Assembly: GCA_013540605.1 (NCBI GenBank)
Contig: JABVCK010000020.1
Span: 1 to 64,000, forward strand
Origin: Bacillota bacterium
GTDB taxonomy: Bacteria > Bacillota > Clostridia > Ch29
Length of the DNA stretch: 64,000 bases
Direction: 5' to 3'
A program made the position numbers and the translations under genes. Under the pieces are notes generated by a model. The model was not told the origin of the DNA, searched no databases, and worked only from the letters and a program-made list of their open reading frames with translations. Below, piece by piece: positions 19,354-29,583 of this stretch. Numbering within the stretch: the stretch's first letter is position 1; every line of letters begins with the position of its first letter.

Positions 19354-20190
19354 TCAAGAGACATTCTCTATCGTGATTGCCCTTTTAACATTACTTATAA
19401 AAGATGAAACCTCCTCAAGAACTTTGCTGGAATTTATCTTCGCTTCGGTTATGCCCTGTTCCGTATTTTTTTCAATTATATCTATCAATGCGCTCCCAAT
19501 AATTACCCCATCTGCCAGTTCAGCCGCCTGGCGGGCAGTATCAGGCCCGGATATTCCGAAACCCACAGCCAGGGGAAGATCGGTCTTTGCCCGAATCCTA
19601 TCCAGAAAGCTGTCCAATCGTTCTGAAACCTCCTGCCTGGCTCCGGTTACCCCTGTAACGCTCACACAGTATATAAAACCCTGGGACAGTCCGGCAATCC
19701 TTTCCATTCTCTCGGGAGTTGTAGTGGGCGCAGCCAGCAGTACCAGCCTCATGTTATAGCTGTCCATGATCTCTTTCAAGAGTCCGGCCTCTTCAAAGGG
19801 TAAATCCGGAACTATCAGACCGTCGATTCCCGCCGATGCAGCCCTTTTTACAAATTCTTCTATCCCTTTTACATATACAGGATTATAGTAAGTCATCATG
19901 ATTAATGGCACATGTACCTTTTCCCTGAGACGTCCTGCCAGTGAAAAAATTTTCTCCAGGGTTACCCCGTTCGAGAGAGCCCTGACCGATGCCTTCTGGA
20001 TTGTAGGACCGTCTGCAACTGGATCTGAATATGGAACCCCTAATTCAACTATATCGGCACCGCTTTGGACCAGATTTAAAACCAGCTGTTCTGTAAACTC
20101 CAGGCTGGGGTCCCCACAGGTTAGATATGGAATTAGTGCTTTGCAGTTTTCGCCTCGCAGTTTATTAAAAGTCATATCTATTCTATTCAT
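19354..20190 (-). CDS. trpA: Tryptophan synthase alpha subunit
   Basis: 278 aa TIM-barrel enzyme that splits indole-3-glycerol phosphate to indole and glyceraldehyde 3-phosphate. The catalytic Glu and Asp are in [40 protein letters not shown] and VGFGISGP complete the family pattern. It works in an alpha2-beta2 complex with TrpB, passing indole through a tunnel. Its ATG overlaps the trpB stop (ATGA), so the two are made in step. Last gene of the operon. Confidence 0.97.
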   Translation of the reverse strand: MNRIDMTFNKLRGENCKALIPYLTCGDPSLEFTEQLVLNLVQSGADIVELGVPYSDPVADGPTIQKASVRALSNGVTLEKIFSLAGRLREKVHVPLIMMTYYNPVYVKGIEEFVKRAASAGIDGLIVPDLPFEEAGLLKEIMDSYNMRLVLLAAPTTTPERMERIAGLSQGFIYCVSVTGVTGARQEVSERLDSFLDRIRAKTDLPLAVGFGISGPDTARQAAELADGVIIGSALIDIIEKNTEQGITEAKINSSKVLEEVSSFISNVKRAITIENVS

Positions 20191-21374
20191 TTGGCATCAC
20201 TCCTTAACAATTCTGAAACTTCGGTTACATCCTTATCTCCCCTGCCCGAAAGGCAGATTACAATCACCTTGTCTTTGTCCAGCTGTGGCGCCAGCTTACA
20301 GACAAATGCGACAGCATGCGCACTTTCCAGAGCGGGAATAATCCCCTCCAGCCTGGACAACAGGACAAAGGCATCCAGAGCCTCGCTATCGGTTATGGCG
20401 CTGTATTTTGCCCTACCGCTTTCCTTGAAGTAACTGTGCTCGGGCCCTACTCCCGGGTAATCCAGGCCTGCCGAAACCGAATGGGCCGGCAGTATTTGTC
20501 CGTCCTGGTCCTGCAATACATAACTTAGAGCACCGTGTAAAACGCCCTTGCTGCCAGCAGTCAGAGATGCAGCATGTTTACCGGTCTCTATACCGCTGCC
20601 GGCAGCCTCCACACCTATCATCTGCACCATTTCGAAATCCTTGAAGGGGTAGAAAAGCCCCATCGAGTTGCTGCCCCCGCCGACGCAGGCAATCAAGAAA
20701 TCCGGCAAACGGCCTTCAGCCTGCATGATCTGCTCTTTTGTTTCCTCTCCAATAACGCTCTGAAAATCCCTCACAATGGTAGGATATGGGTGCGGCCCCA
20801 CTACAGAACCTATTACATAATGGGTATTTTCAACGGTGGCAACCCAATTTCTCAAGGCCTCGTTCGTTGCATCCTTTAATGTTTTTGTACCCGATTCAAC
20901 CTTAACAACTTTAGCTCCAAGGAGCTCCATCCTGAATACGTTTAAAGCCTGGCGCCGGACATCCTCGGCACCCATAAATATCTCACACTGCAAACCTAAC
21001 AGGGCCGATGCAGTGGCGGTCGCCACCCCGTGCTGTCCGGCGCCCGTCTCGGCAATAATTCTCTTTTTCCCCATCTTCTTTGCCAGCAGAACCTGCCCCA
21101 GGCTATTGTTTATTTTATGGGCCCCTGTATGGTTCAAATCCTCCCTTTTAAGGTAGATCTTTGCCCCGCCGAGATGCTTGGTCAGTTTCTCGGCATAGTA
21201 CAAAGGTGTAGGCCTTCCAACGTACTGTTTTAAATAATACCGGAATTCTTCCTTAAATTCACTGTCATTTTTATATTCTTCATAGGCTGCTTCCAGTTCG
21301 TTCAAGGCCGGCATCAGCGTCTCCGGAACATACTGACCTCCAAATTCGCCGAAGTACCCCGAATCCTTTGCCAT
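20187..21374 (-). CDS. trpB: Tryptophan synthase beta subunit
   Basis: 395 aa, the standard TrpB1 type. The PLP lysine is in [13 protein letters not shown], the phosphate-binding loop is [10 protein letters not shown] and the substrate loop region is [12 protein letters not shown]. It joins indole from TrpA with serine to make tryptophan. It overlaps trpA by four bases and follows trpF after 29 bases. Opens with the usual [12 protein letters not shown]. No abnormal residues seen. Confidence 0.97.
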   Translation of the reverse strand: MAKDSGYFGEFGGQYVPETLMPALNELEAAYEEYKNDSEFKEEFRYYLKQYVGRPTPLYYAEKLTKHLGGAKIYLKREDLNHTGAHKINNSLGQVLLAKKMGKKRIIAETGAGQHGVATATASALLGLQCEIFMGAEDVRRQALNVFRMELLGAKVVKVESGTKTLKDATNEALRNWVATVENTHYVIGSVVGPHPYPTIVRDFQSVIGEETKEQIMQAEGRLPDFLIACVGGGSNSMGLFYPFKDFEMVQMIGVEAAGSGIETGKHAASLTAGSKGVLHGALSYVLQDQDGQILPAHSVSAGLDYPGVGPEHSYFKESGRAKYSAITDSEALDAFVLLSRLEGIIPALESAHAVAFVCKLAPQLDKDKVIVICLSGRGDKDVTEVSELLRSDAK

Positions 21375-21403
21375 TATTCATACCCCCTGTTTCTGTTAAA
21401 TCT

Positions 21404-22048
21404 TCATGGTTGCTGCTTGTAAAAGTTCTTTACCCCGCAGATTAGCTTCTTAAGTTTTTCCCTATCCTTTTGCCCTGGCTCCCTTTCAACACCGCTTCCA
21501 ACGTCAATCCCAAAGGGACAGGCTTCCCTGATGGCCTCAGCGGCATTTGAAGGGTTGATACCGCCTGCAATTATGACCGGTATGTTCCCCCAGTCCTTGC
21601 CCTTTACCAGCGTCCACGGAAAGGTTCTGCCCGTCCCTCCGGACATCCCCTGTACATAGGTGTCAAGCAATATCCTGTGTACCACCTTGGCACGAATATA
21701 GGCCGGAATCTCGCCCCAACCCTTTTTTCCGTCAACCCTGAAGGCTTTTATCACCATATAAGCCTTATTAAATTCCCTGCAGTATTCAGAAGTCTCTTTC
21801 CCGTGAAACTGCAGGCCGGTTAGTTTGCATAATGCGGCTATTTCCTTTACTTCGTTTAAATCCCGGTCAACAAATACACCTATCTTTTCTATCCTCTCCG
21901 GCAAGCCTTTGCAAATCTCTCTTGCTTTTTCCGGTTCTACCCTGCGCTTGCTCGGTGCGAATATAAAACCCAGGGCATCGGCCCCTAAATCTACGGCCGT
22001 TTTTGCATCTTCAAGGTTTGTTATGCCGCAAATCTTTATCCATGTCAA
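21404..22048 (-). CDS. trpF: Phosphoribosylanthranilate isomerase
   Basis: 214 aa TIM barrel. KICGITNLEDA holds the catalytic Cys, GVFVDRD and LLDTYVQG the acid, and VIIAGGINPSNA the phosphate-binding loop. It converts phosphoribosylanthranilate to the carboxyphenylamino-deoxyribulose phosphate used by TrpC. It lies six bases after trpC. The sequence is complete and typical. Confidence 0.95.
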   Translation of the reverse strand: MTWIKICGITNLEDAKTAVDLGADALGFIFAPSKRRVEPEKAREICKGLPERIEKIGVFVDRDLNEVKEIAALCKLTGLQFHGKETSEYCREFNKAYMVIKAFRVDGKKGWGEIPAYIRAKVVHRILLDTYVQGMSGGTGRTFPWTLVKGKDWGNIPVIIAGGINPSNAAEAIREACPFGIDVGSGVEREPGQKDREKLKKLICGVKNFYKQQP

Positions 22049-22054
22049 CCCGGT

Positions 22055-22825
22055 TCACCCTTTCAACAGCTCCTGTATCTTGGTATCAACGTCAGAACTG
22101 GTAACCAGCGCCTCCCCAACAAGGATGGCATCCACCCCTGCTTGTACCAGCCTCCTTACATCTGTCCCGGTGGAGATTCCGCTCTCACTTACCAGCAGGC
22201 AGTCCTCCGGAACCGCCTCTGCCAGCCTTAGGGTAGTTTCAATATTGGTCTCAAAGGTTGTCAGGTCACGATTATTTATCCCAATAATCTCTGCCCCGCA
22301 TCTTAAAGCTGTTTCCAGTTCCCCGGCAGAGTGAACTTCCACCAGCGGATCAATCAGCAGTTCCCCGGCAAGGTCAATAAATTCTTTTAACTGTTGCTCT
22401 TTCAAAATGGCAGCAATTAGGAGTACAGCATCGGCGCCCGCAAACCCTGCTTCGTATATCTGATAGGGATCAATTATAAAGTCCTTGCGGAGCACCGGGA
22501 GGCCCACCTCTTCCTTTACCCTTTTTAAATCCTGCAAGCTGCCTTTAAAGAACCTGCTATCGGTAAGTACCGATATCGCCGATGCACCGGATTTCTCATA
22601 CTGTACTGCCAATCCTACCGGGTCAAAACACTTTTTCAATACTCCCCTCGAAGGAGATGCCCTTTTCACTTCAGCTATTAAGCTAACACCTGGCCGGGCT
22701 ATAGCATCCTTAAAGCTGCTCTTTTTATTCCCGACAAGGCCCTTTCCCAGCATCTCTCCGCATAATTCCAGTTTCCGTCCGGCAATCTCTTTTCTTTTAT
22801 GTTCAACAATCCTCTGAAGTATCAT
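22055..22825 (-). CDS. trpC: Indole-3-glycerol phosphate synthase
   Basis: 256 aa TIM barrel. SLIAEVKRASPSRG includes the catalytic Lys, LRKDFIIDPYQIYEA the second Lys, and IIGINNRDLTTF and LVSESGI the conserved ends. It closes the indole ring with loss of CO2 and water. Its start overlaps the trpD stop by four bases. Confidence 0.96.
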   Translation of the reverse strand: MILQRIVEHKRKEIAGRKLELCGEMLGKGLVGNKKSSFKDAIARPGVSLIAEVKRASPSRGVLKKCFDPVGLAVQYEKSGASAISVLTDSRFFKGSLQDLKRVKEEVGLPVLRKDFIIDPYQIYEAGFAGADAVLLIAAILKEQQLKEFIDLAGELLIDPLVEVHSAGELETALRCGAEIIGINNRDLTTFETNIETTLRLAEAVPEDCLLVSESGISTGTDVRRLVQAGVDAILVGEALVTSSDVDTKIQELLKG

Positions 22826-23865
22826 GATGCCTCTCCCATCTTCAAATTGGTATTGCTCAGCCGTATTAGTTCTTCCAGCTTTCCCATCGCTTTACCCGAA
22901 TCGATGCTATCAGCGGCAATCTTGACTCCTTCTCCCAGGTTCCTGGCAGCTCCGGCAGCTGATAAAGCAGCTGCGGCATTCAATAGCACTATCTCCCTTT
23001 CAGGGCCCTTTTCGCCGGCCAGTACCTTCTTTGTGATTTCAGCGTTATACGCAGCATCACCGCCCTTTAGGTCCGAAAGTCTTCTCCTGGGAAATCCAAA
23101 ACCCTCCGGGACAATTTCGAATGTTTTGACGCTCCCATCTTTTAGTTCTGTAACTTTGGTGGGACCAAGGGTTGAAATCTCGTCCATTCCACCGGCTCCG
23201 CACACTACATAGGCACTTTTTGCCCCCAGGTAATTAAGTACCATAGCAAGGACTTCTGTCAATCTGGCATCATAAACACCCAGTACCTGAACTTCTGCCC
23301 CGGCAGGATTGGTAAGGGGGCCCAACACATTGAAAATGCTGCGGATACCTATTTCTTTCCTGGGTCCTGCGGCATGCCCCATCGCCCTGTGAAAAGTAGG
23401 CGCATACAGGAAACCCACGCCAATCCGGTCAAGTATAATTTTTACTTCCTCCGGCGAAAGATCTATTCTTACGCCTAGGGCCTCAAGTACATCCGCACTG
23501 CCGCTTCTACTTGACACCGAGCGGTTACCGTGTTTTGCAACGGCCAGGCCAGCACCTGCTACCACAAAAGCAGATGTAGTTGAAATGTTGAAGGTGCCCA
23601 TACCATCTCCGCCTGTTCCACAGGTATCCACCAGAAGATGATGCCTAGGATTAATACGTATAGCCTTATCTCTCATCACCTGTGCACAGCCGAATATTTC
23701 CTCGGGCATCTCACCCTTCATCCTCAACCCCGTCAAGAAACTTCCGATCTGGGCAGGAGTGGCTTCTCCGTCCATTATCTGCCGCATTACTTCACCGGCC
23801 TCTCCGGAAGATAAGTTTTCACCCGCAATAACCTTACCAATTGCTTCCCTTATCAATATTCCCAT
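22822..23865 (-). CDS. trpD: Anthranilate phosphoribosyltransferase
   Basis: 347 aa. It has the GTGGDGMGTFNIST pyrophosphate-binding loop, KHGNRSVSSRSGSADVLEALG, and the metal-binding acidic pair region of the class IV phosphoribosyltransferase fold. It transfers phosphoribose from PRPP to anthranilate. TrpD is separate from TrpG, not fused as in enteric bacteria. It starts 20 bases after trpG and overlaps trpC by four. Confidence 0.96.
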   Translation of the reverse strand: MGILIREAIGKVIAGENLSSGEAGEVMRQIMDGEATPAQIGSFLTGLRMKGEMPEEIFGCAQVMRDKAIRINPRHHLLVDTCGTGGDGMGTFNISTTSAFVVAGAGLAVAKHGNRSVSSRSGSADVLEALGVRIDLSPEEVKIILDRIGVGFLYAPTFHRAMGHAAGPRKEIGIRSIFNVLGPLTNPAGAEVQVLGVYDARLTEVLAMVLNYLGAKSAYVVCGAGGMDEISTLGPTKVTELKDGSVKTFEIVPEGFGFPRRRLSDLKGGDAAYNAEITKKVLAGEKGPEREIVLLNAAAALSAAGAARNLGEGVKIAADSIDSGKAMGKLEELIRLSNTNLKMGEAS

Positions 23866-23885
23866 CTCCTTTCAGCTTTTCTCTG

Positions 23886-24449
23886 CTAGATTCTCAGAAA
23901 GTTCTGCAAAATCTCCATCCCATACTGACTGGCTACCGACTCAGGATGAAACTGCAATCCAAAAGTAGGGTACTCTACGTGTTGTACTGCCATAACGACA
24001 CCATCGTCACTATGAGCAGTTACAACCAATTCACCGGGCATACTATCCTTTTCAAGAATCAGCGAATGGTAGCGGGCTGCTTTAAATCTCCGGGGCAGGC
24101 CTTGCAAAATTCCAATGCCCTCATGATATATAATTGAAGTCTTTCCATGAACGGGTTTCCTGCCATGCTTCACTTTAGCGCCATATGCCGCACCGATGCA
24201 CTGGTGACCTAGACAAATACCTAATATGGGTATTTCCCCAGAAAAATGCCTGATTACTTCAACGCAAACCCCTGCATTTTCCGGGGCACCTGGTCCGGGT
24301 GAAATCACTATCTTTTCAGGGCGCATCTTTTTTAAACTGTATAAATCCATTTTGTCATTTCTAACCACTTCAATCCTTGCTCCCAGTTCTCCCAAATACT
24401 GAACCAGGTTATAAACAAAGGAATCGTAATTATCTATTACCAGCAGCAA
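23886..24449 (-). CDS. trpG: Anthranilate synthase, glutamine amidotransferase subunit
   Basis: 187 aa class I amidotransferase. The Cys nucleophile is in GICLGHQCIGAAYG, and His-Glu of the triad in GLQFHPESVAS. It supplies ammonia from glutamine to TrpE; proteins of this kind often also serve PabB. The start is best placed at a TTG (24449) because AAAGGGGGGG lies six bases upstream and the protein then opens [14 protein letters not shown] as in the family. It overlaps trpE's end by 20 bases. Confidence 0.93.
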   Translation of the reverse strand: MLLVIDNYDSFVYNLVQYLGELGARIEVVRNDKMDLYSLKKMRPEKIVISPGPGAPENAGVCVEVIRHFSGEIPILGICLGHQCIGAAYGAKVKHGRKPVHGKTSIIYHEGIGILQGLPRRFKAARYHSLILEKDSMPGELVVTAHSDDGVVMAVQHVEYPTFGLQFHPESVASQYGMEILQNFLRI

Positions 24450-25926
24450 GGAATCCCCCCCTTTCCGCCATCTCAACAGCATTCAGAAGTGCTTGAGCCT
24501 TATTGCACACTTCATGATACTCCCTTAGAGGCTTCGAATCTGCCACAATACCAGCCCCGGCCTGGACAAACGCTTCTTTTCCATTAATAAACATGGTTCG
24601 TATGGCTATACATGTATCCATGTTTCCTGTATAGCCTATATATCCTACTGCACCTGCATAGGGTCCCCTTCCATCGGGCTCCAGTTGTTCTATAATTTCC
24701 ATTGCCCTTATCTTTGGTGCCCCGGTAACAGTACCCGCGGGGAAGGAAGCCCTTAACACATCAAAACAGCTTTTACCCTTTTTCAGTTTTCCAGTTACTC
24801 TGGAAACGATATGCATTACATGGGAATAAAGTTCAATATGCATAAAACCTTTCACCTTCACGCTCCCATACTCGCTTACCCTTCCCAGATCATTCCGGCC
24901 CAGGTCTACAAGCATTAGATGCTCTGCCCTTTCTTTTTCATCCGCTAAAAGTTCCTCGGCCAATTTTTTGTCCTCTTCACCGGTCCTGCCCCTGGGTCTT
25001 GTTCCAGCTATGGGCCTAAGCTCGGCAAAGCCATCCTCCACCCTGACCATTACTTCCGGAGATGAACCGACCATCTGAATATCGCCGAAAGATAGGAAAA
25101 ACATGTAGGGGGATGGATTTAAGGACCTTAAACAGTTATAGACGGCCAAAGGCTCTGCCTGCAATTCGAACTTCATCTTTTGCGAAAGTACGACTTGGAA
25201 AATGTCCCCATCCCTTATATATTCTTTAGCTTTTCTCACCATCTCCTGGAATTGGTCCGGCGTACAGTTGTAGCTGTAATAGTTATCCCGACGGCTGGGA
25301 TTGTCCTTTACTGCAGGGACCTCCGGTACCGGTTTGTCGAGAATGGACCTTATTTGCCTGATTTTAAGAACGGCCCTGGTGTAATCCCCTCCCGGGTCAT
25401 TGCTGACCGGAACGTTTATTACAATCTTAATGGTTTGCTTAACATGATCGAAAATGACCAGTGTATCGGCAAACATAAAGAAGCAGTCCGGGTATCCCGT
25501 ATCCTTTCCGCCAGCTTTGGGTAAATTTTCCCAGTAACGGGCCATATCATATCCCAGGTATCCTACAGCTCCTCCGCAAAAAACAGGGAACTCGGGTATC
25601 TTTAGAGGTTTCACCCCCTGAAAAATGCTTTGAAGTTCCTGCAGGGGGTTGCAGCTATCGTAACTAATTGTTTTATTCTTATCCGTTATCTTGACTTTCC
25701 GGTCCTTTGCCTCAAAAAGTCTGGAAGCCTCAAAACCTATAAATGAGTATCTTCCCGGCCACATTCCACCTTCAACGCTTTCCAGAATAAAGGCATAAGA
25801 ACCCTTTTTTAATTTTAAAAAAGCTGACAGGGGCGTCTCCAACGCAGCCGAATATTCCTCATATACCGGAATAAGATTTACTTCTGTAGCTAACTTGACA
25901 AAATCCTCTTTAGACTGCGGAAACAT
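24430..25926 (-). CDS. trpE: Anthranilate synthase component I
   Basis: 498 aa. The N-terminal regulatory part carries the tryptophan-binding segment ([12 protein letters not shown], like the LLES element) and the NPSPYMFFL motif. The C-terminal chorismate-binding domain has [17 protein letters not shown]. It turns chorismate and ammonia into anthranilate and is normally inhibited by tryptophan. It overlaps the end of aroF by 17 bases and trpG by 20, indicating strict coupling. Confidence 0.96.
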   Translation of the reverse strand: MFPQSKEDFVKLATEVNLIPVYEEYSAALETPLSAFLKLKKGSYAFILESVEGGMWPGRYSFIGFEASRLFEAKDRKVKITDKNKTISYDSCNPLQELQSIFQGVKPLKIPEFPVFCGGAVGYLGYDMARYWENLPKAGGKDTGYPDCFFMFADTLVIFDHVKQTIKIVINVPVSNDPGGDYTRAVLKIRQIRSILDKPVPEVPAVKDNPSRRDNYYSYNCTPDQFQEMVRKAKEYIRDGDIFQVVLSQKMKFELQAEPLAVYNCLRSLNPSPYMFFLSFGDIQMVGSSPEVMVRVEDGFAELRPIAGTRPRGRTGEEDKKLAEELLADEKERAEHLMLVDLGRNDLGRVSEYGSVKVKGFMHIELYSHVMHIVSRVTGKLKKGKSCFDVLRASFPAGTVTGAPKIRAMEIIEQLEPDGRGPYAGAVGYIGYTGNMDTCIAIRTMFINGKEAFVQAGAGIVADSKPLREYHEVCNKAQALLNAVEMAERGGFLAAGNR

Positions 25927-26707
25927 TGCCTTCTTCCCTCCTTATACAGTTACCAAGTTCGGCCATAAAACTTTTAAACTGCTCCAGACTTAGAGACTGG
26001 AGACCATCACACAGCGCTTTGCCCGGATCAGGATGAACTTCCAGCATTAAACCGTCACATCCCGCTCCCAGAGCAGCTCTGGCCATTGGTATAACAAGCG
26101 AATTATCTCCGGTAGCGTGGCTGGGGTCAACTATAATGGGCAGGTCGCTGCGCATTTTAATATAGGGCACTACGCTCAAGTCAAGGGTGTTCCTGGTATG
26201 GTCAGCAAAGGTGCGTATTCCCCTCTCACACAGGATTATTCTCTGATTTCCTTCCAGCCTAATGTATTCTGCAGCACACATCCATTCCTTTACCGTAGCA
26301 GACATTCCCCTCTTCAAAATAACGGGATGCCTGCTTTTACCCACTTCTTTTAAAAGAGCAAAATTCTGCATATTACGTGATCCAATTTGCAATACATCAG
26401 CATACTTCGCCACCAGTTCAATGTCTCTGGTGTCCATTACCTCGGTAACCACTTTCAGTTTAAAAGCTTTACCGGCTTCTGCCAAAATTCTCAGTCCATC
26501 CTTTCCCAGACCCTGGAAGGAGTATGGAGAAGTTCTGGGTTTGAAAGCTCCTCCCCTCAAAAATTGTCCCCCTGCCTCGTGCACCGCTTTGGCTGTCTTA
26601 AAAATCTGTTCTTCACTTTCAACAGCACATGGCCCGGCAATAACGATGGGTGTGTTGTATCCGTATATACCGATGGTCAATGGCATATCAATACTCTCAA
26701 GCGCCAC
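25910..26707 (-). CDS. aroF: DAHP synthase (type I-beta, AroF/AroA(G)-like)
   Basis: 265 aa, without a fused chorismate mutase. It condenses phosphoenolpyruvate and erythrose 4-phosphate, the first step to chorismate. Family motifs: [52 protein letters not shown] and [12 protein letters not shown]. The start is a GTG with GGAGGTG eight bases upstream. As first gene of the trp operon it ties entry of carbon into the aromatic pathway to tryptophan demand. It is separated from the T-box leader by an intron remnant. Confidence 0.95.
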   Translation of the reverse strand: MALESIDMPLTIGIYGYNTPIVIAGPCAVESEEQIFKTAKAVHEAGGQFLRGGAFKPRTSPYSFQGLGKDGLRILAEAGKAFKLKVVTEVMDTRDIELVAKYADVLQIGSRNMQNFALLKEVGKSRHPVILKRGMSATVKEWMCAAEYIRLEGNQRIILCERGIRTFADHTRNTLDLSVVPYIKMRSDLPIIVDPSHATGDNSLVIPMARAALGAGCDGLMLEVHPDPGKALCDGLQSLSLEQFKSFMAELGNCIRREEGNVSAV

Positions 26708-26768
26708 CTTGCCTCACCTCCTTTTCTAATTACTAGGCAAGCGGTATTAAACTAGTCTCTTGTGAACA

Positions 26769-27300
26769 AATCGGGATAGGGGGCGGTGATTAGCCGCCGA
26801 CCCTCCCACACCACCGTACAAGCCGACCTGGCATACGGCGGTTCGTCAGAATGAACAAGTCATCGAGTATCGCTTTGTTAGACTTACAAGTCCCAGTTTA
26901 GTCAAATATTCATTGTTTAAGGTACAAGCCAGAATAGGGCTATTGGAGATTCTGCAGTAGCCTTTTCTTGTGTTGGCAAATTCCCACGCTTTTCTGTTGT
27001 CTATTCCCAGCATAACCAAGTTGTCATGCCTGGTTTTAACTTTACGCCACTGTTTCCAGATACACATTCGCAGTCTTCGCCTAATCCATTCGTCAAGTGT
27101 ACTGGCTAGATTCTTCATATCGGCCAGCTCGAAGTAGTCGACCCATCCGATTATGCTACTGTTTAAGGCTTTTATTCTTTGCTCCGTACTCCAGCCGTTG
27201 CTTCTTGACAGGATTTGCTTTACCTTTTCTTTGAATTTTGCTTCGGCTAATGGTTCCCACTGCAAAGCCCATAGCGGACTTTCACCGCCAAGCTATCGCC
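26769..27300 (-). mobile_element. Deleted group II intron: maturase C-terminus plus domains V-VI
   Basis: The frame 26846-27265 encodes the C-terminal maturase (X/D) part of a group II intron reverse transcriptase (GWVDYFELADMKN, IRRRLRMCIWKQWRKVKTRH). The reverse transcriptase core is missing. Downstream, 26844-26810 on the minus strand folds as a domain V-like hairpin (GAACCGCCGTATG with TGTACGGTGGT), then a domain VI-like stem and an end near 26769 (CCCTATCCCGAT). A short GGCGGTGAAAGTCCGC near 27285 looks like a domain I piece. It sits between the T-box leader and aroF and would be transcribed with them. Without the 5' half it cannot splice alone. Confidence 0.8.
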
Positions 27301-27315
27301 CATGCCGGGCGAACT

Positions 27316-27449
27316 GAAAAAAAGCTTTCCGTCCCACGTATAGGGACGAAAAGCTTTTTCCCGCGATACCACCCTACTTGGCCTTATGGCCCACTCTTAA
27401 CGGGTACAGAAACCTAATGAGCGCCGCATGCTACAGTAAATCCGGAAAT
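27316..27449 (-). promoter_or_regulatory. Second, partial T-box (no Stem I) with terminator
   Basis: It contains the T-box sequence AGGGTGGTATCGCGG (27375-27361), the upstream CCGTTA element, and a strong terminator (27360-27316: AAGCTTTTCGTCCC pairing with GGGACGGAAAGCTT, then a T run). Only about 74 bases separate it from the first terminator, too few for a specifier stem. GTAGCATGCGG resembles the 3' side of Stem I in copy 1, so this is a partial duplication. Confidence 0.8.
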
Positions 27450-27750
27450 AAAAAACCTTCCATCCTCAAGGGACGAAAGGTTAATCTCGCGGTGCCACCC
27501 TTATTAGCTATTTAAAGCTCACTCACACAAAGTACAGGACCATCAGGCCCGATACCCGCCTTCTTTTAACGGTAAAGGTCTCCGGTAGGATGCTACTCTT
27601 GCAGTAAGAACAGGCTAACGGCAATTTCACCCTACAGCTTGTAGGCCCATTCGCTATACCCGGTACACACCGGAATCCCACCATCTCCGGCTCTCTGTAG
27701 TGTCTGCAGTATGCTACTTCTCCCACGCATTGCTTTTTACTAACTCGTTT
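27450..27750 (-). promoter_or_regulatory. T-box riboswitch for tRNA-Trp
   Basis: A full T-box leader: Stem I with AGAGAGCCGG and GGTGGGATTCCGG, a specifier loop GAATGGGCC whose codon UGG (27649-27647) reads tryptophan, the CCGTTA element, and T-box AAGGGTGGCACCGCG (27502-27488). The terminator is AACCTTTCGTCC paired with GGATGGAAGGTT plus T run (27484-27450). Uncharged tRNA-Trp would stabilise the antiterminator and switch on the operon. Confidence 0.92.
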
Positions 27751-27756
27751 TTATAA

Positions 27757-27785
27757 ATTATAAACAGTAAAAGTCCATTTGTCAA
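27757..27785 (-). promoter_or_regulatory. Promoter of the trp operon
   Basis: Perfect sigma-A consensus on the minus strand: TTGACA (27785-27780), 17 bases, TATAAT (27762-27757). Transcription should start near 27750, at the beginning of the T-box leader. Confidence 0.93.
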
Positions 27786-27790
27786 GTGTC

Positions 27791-27890
27791 TTAACAAGAT
27801 GTTGTGACAAGATGTCGGGTTAACAAGATTGTGTCGGGTTAACAAGATAATCACAGCTGAATGGTTAACAAGGATGTTAACAAGGATCGC
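27791..27890. repeat. Six irregular copies of a TTAACAAGAT repeat
   Basis: Copies of TTAACAAGAT or close variants (TGACAAGATG, TTAACAAGGAT) recur at 11-24 base spacing directly upstream of the trp -35 box; two are followed by GTCGGG. It may be a regulator binding array or an unstable tandem repeat. Confidence 0.6.
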
Positions 27891-27996
27891 GTCAATATAC
27901 TGTAAGAAAAAACAACCAAACTCTTCCTAATTCTATGGGATATATCGTAACCACGGTTTGATATGGAGCCATGTCTCTTCTCCCTCTTCATTATGT

Positions 27997-29518
27997 TTAA
28001 TTCAGTATTTCTTCAATCGTACCTATTAATTCATTCGCAATATTCAGGCTATCCAATCTCATGATACTCTCCACAGAATTTCCGAAGCTCAAAAGATTTA
28101 TGCTGCCATACCAAACAATCCTTTGATCAATTACTGCAAACTTTTGATGTATATTTGATTTAAAAATAATACTGGCTCCTGTATTCTTTATGGAACTAAT
28201 CATCTCCTCAAACGTAAGCCTGTCCCTTTCCTTATAATCTGTTTCAGGCCGGGTAATAACGGTAAGCTTTGCACCATTGTCAATCCCGGTCACAAGAATA
28301 CTTAACATCTGGCTTAAACGCTTTTTGGTGACATAAGGACTGACAATGACAATGTCTGACTTAGCAGACGAAATATCATTACTGAAAACTGTCAGGAAGT
28401 TGCTATTGTCAAAAATTGTATTAATAGATTCAAAAGGCCTGCTGTCATCCCTGGCCGAATATCCGATAGAGGCATATCCGTTCAATCTTTTTTGATACAT
28501 TCTTTCAAATACCATTGTCATATTGTATCATAGAATCAACAGCATCTTCCTGCTCATCACGAAGCTGTCCGTTGAATTCAACGTCAATCCGTTTTCCTGA
28601 ATAGCTTTTATCAACCCATTTAACATCCACCTTGTGAGTATTAAGCAGGTTTATCAGATCAAGCTCGCATCCCCTTGGAAGACACAAGTATTCAGGCTTC
28701 TCGTCAGATAAGGAAATGATCCTGGGCTTATCAAAAGTCGGCAATCTCATAGCTTGAGCCTTATAAAAGTCAGGGTTTCTAAAGGCTGCCAGACGTTTAA
28801 TAATATTCAATGCTTTATGCGAAAAGCCATTTTTACTGATGTACAGCATATTTGCTTTGGTTACATAAACAGTGTCCGGAAAATCAGACTTGCTTAATTT
28901 ATAATTTGTCTTGCTTCTCTCCCATGGCTTGCATTCTTCATCTTCATCCTGTCTTAAATCACCCAATTCACTGCCACTGCATAGTTGCAAATGTATAAGT
29001 CAATTTCACTTTCACTGAGCTTCCGAATACTGCTCAAAAAACTCCACTGATCCTCATAGGGCCGGAGGTTTTCATCTATAAAAACACTATTAAAGAACCA
29101 TACATGCGCTCCATTCCCTGAACGAGAACGTTCAACTGCAAATGGAATATTTTTTTCTGCACAGATATCTCTCAAAACCGATATATCTTTTTCCCAGCCT
29201 TCATCATCGAAATCAATAGCAAGGAGATAGCAGGTTTCATCAAGCAGCATAGGATATATGCCAAAAACATCTTTGCCTCTGAGATGCTTGTCTATTGCTG
29301 CAAAGTCCAAAGCTGCATAGTTTTTATTATTGCATTCGGAGCATTTAATCTTTGGCTTATTGCAAATTCCTCTTGCCCACTCATTCAAACATACAGGAGA
29401 ATACCCCGATTTACCCTCTTTGTTTTGCCACCTTTTTGCATAGACATCATCCCTGCCCTAATCTTTGATTTTCCTCCAGTAGCTTCTGGTATTTTTCAAA
29501 AAGCTCATTATATTCCAT
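27997..29518 (-). pseudogene. Broken TOTE-type AEP primase-helicase-PLD gene, copy 1
   Basis: In order: a coiled-coil start (MEYNELFEKYQKLLEENQRL), a primase domain of the archaeo-eukaryotic type with catalytic LAIDFDD and SRSGNGAHVWFF, the front of a helicase domain ending QEDAVDSMIQYDN, and a C-terminal phospholipase D-like domain (IHQKFAVIDQRIVWYGSINLL). Proteins with this layout are known from the nucleotide-dependent TOTE conflict systems. Damage: a deletion and stop just after the coiled coil (near 29460), a one-base loss at about 28985 relative to copy 2, and removal of nearly the whole helicase core, including Walker A, near 28510. No functional product is expected. Confidence 0.85.
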
Positions 29519-29583
29519 CTTTCCTTACTTCCCAATACCCATTTTTTCTTGAACCAATCCGCTCAATTCATAATACCCATAAT
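28863..29583. repeat. Long direct repeat, left copy (partner 42484-43206)
   Basis: 721 bases matching 42484-43206 almost exactly; I find only two single-base indels (near 28985 and 29458). It covers the primase part of the TOTE-type gene and about 65 bases upstream. Both copies have the same orientation, 13.6 kb apart, so recombination between them could delete or amplify the signalling island. Confidence 0.9.

Noticed and set aside
27523-27726. 67-codon minus-strand frame upstream of the trp operon
   Set aside because: It lies wholly inside the T-box Stem I and antiterminator; the RNA structure explains the sequence.
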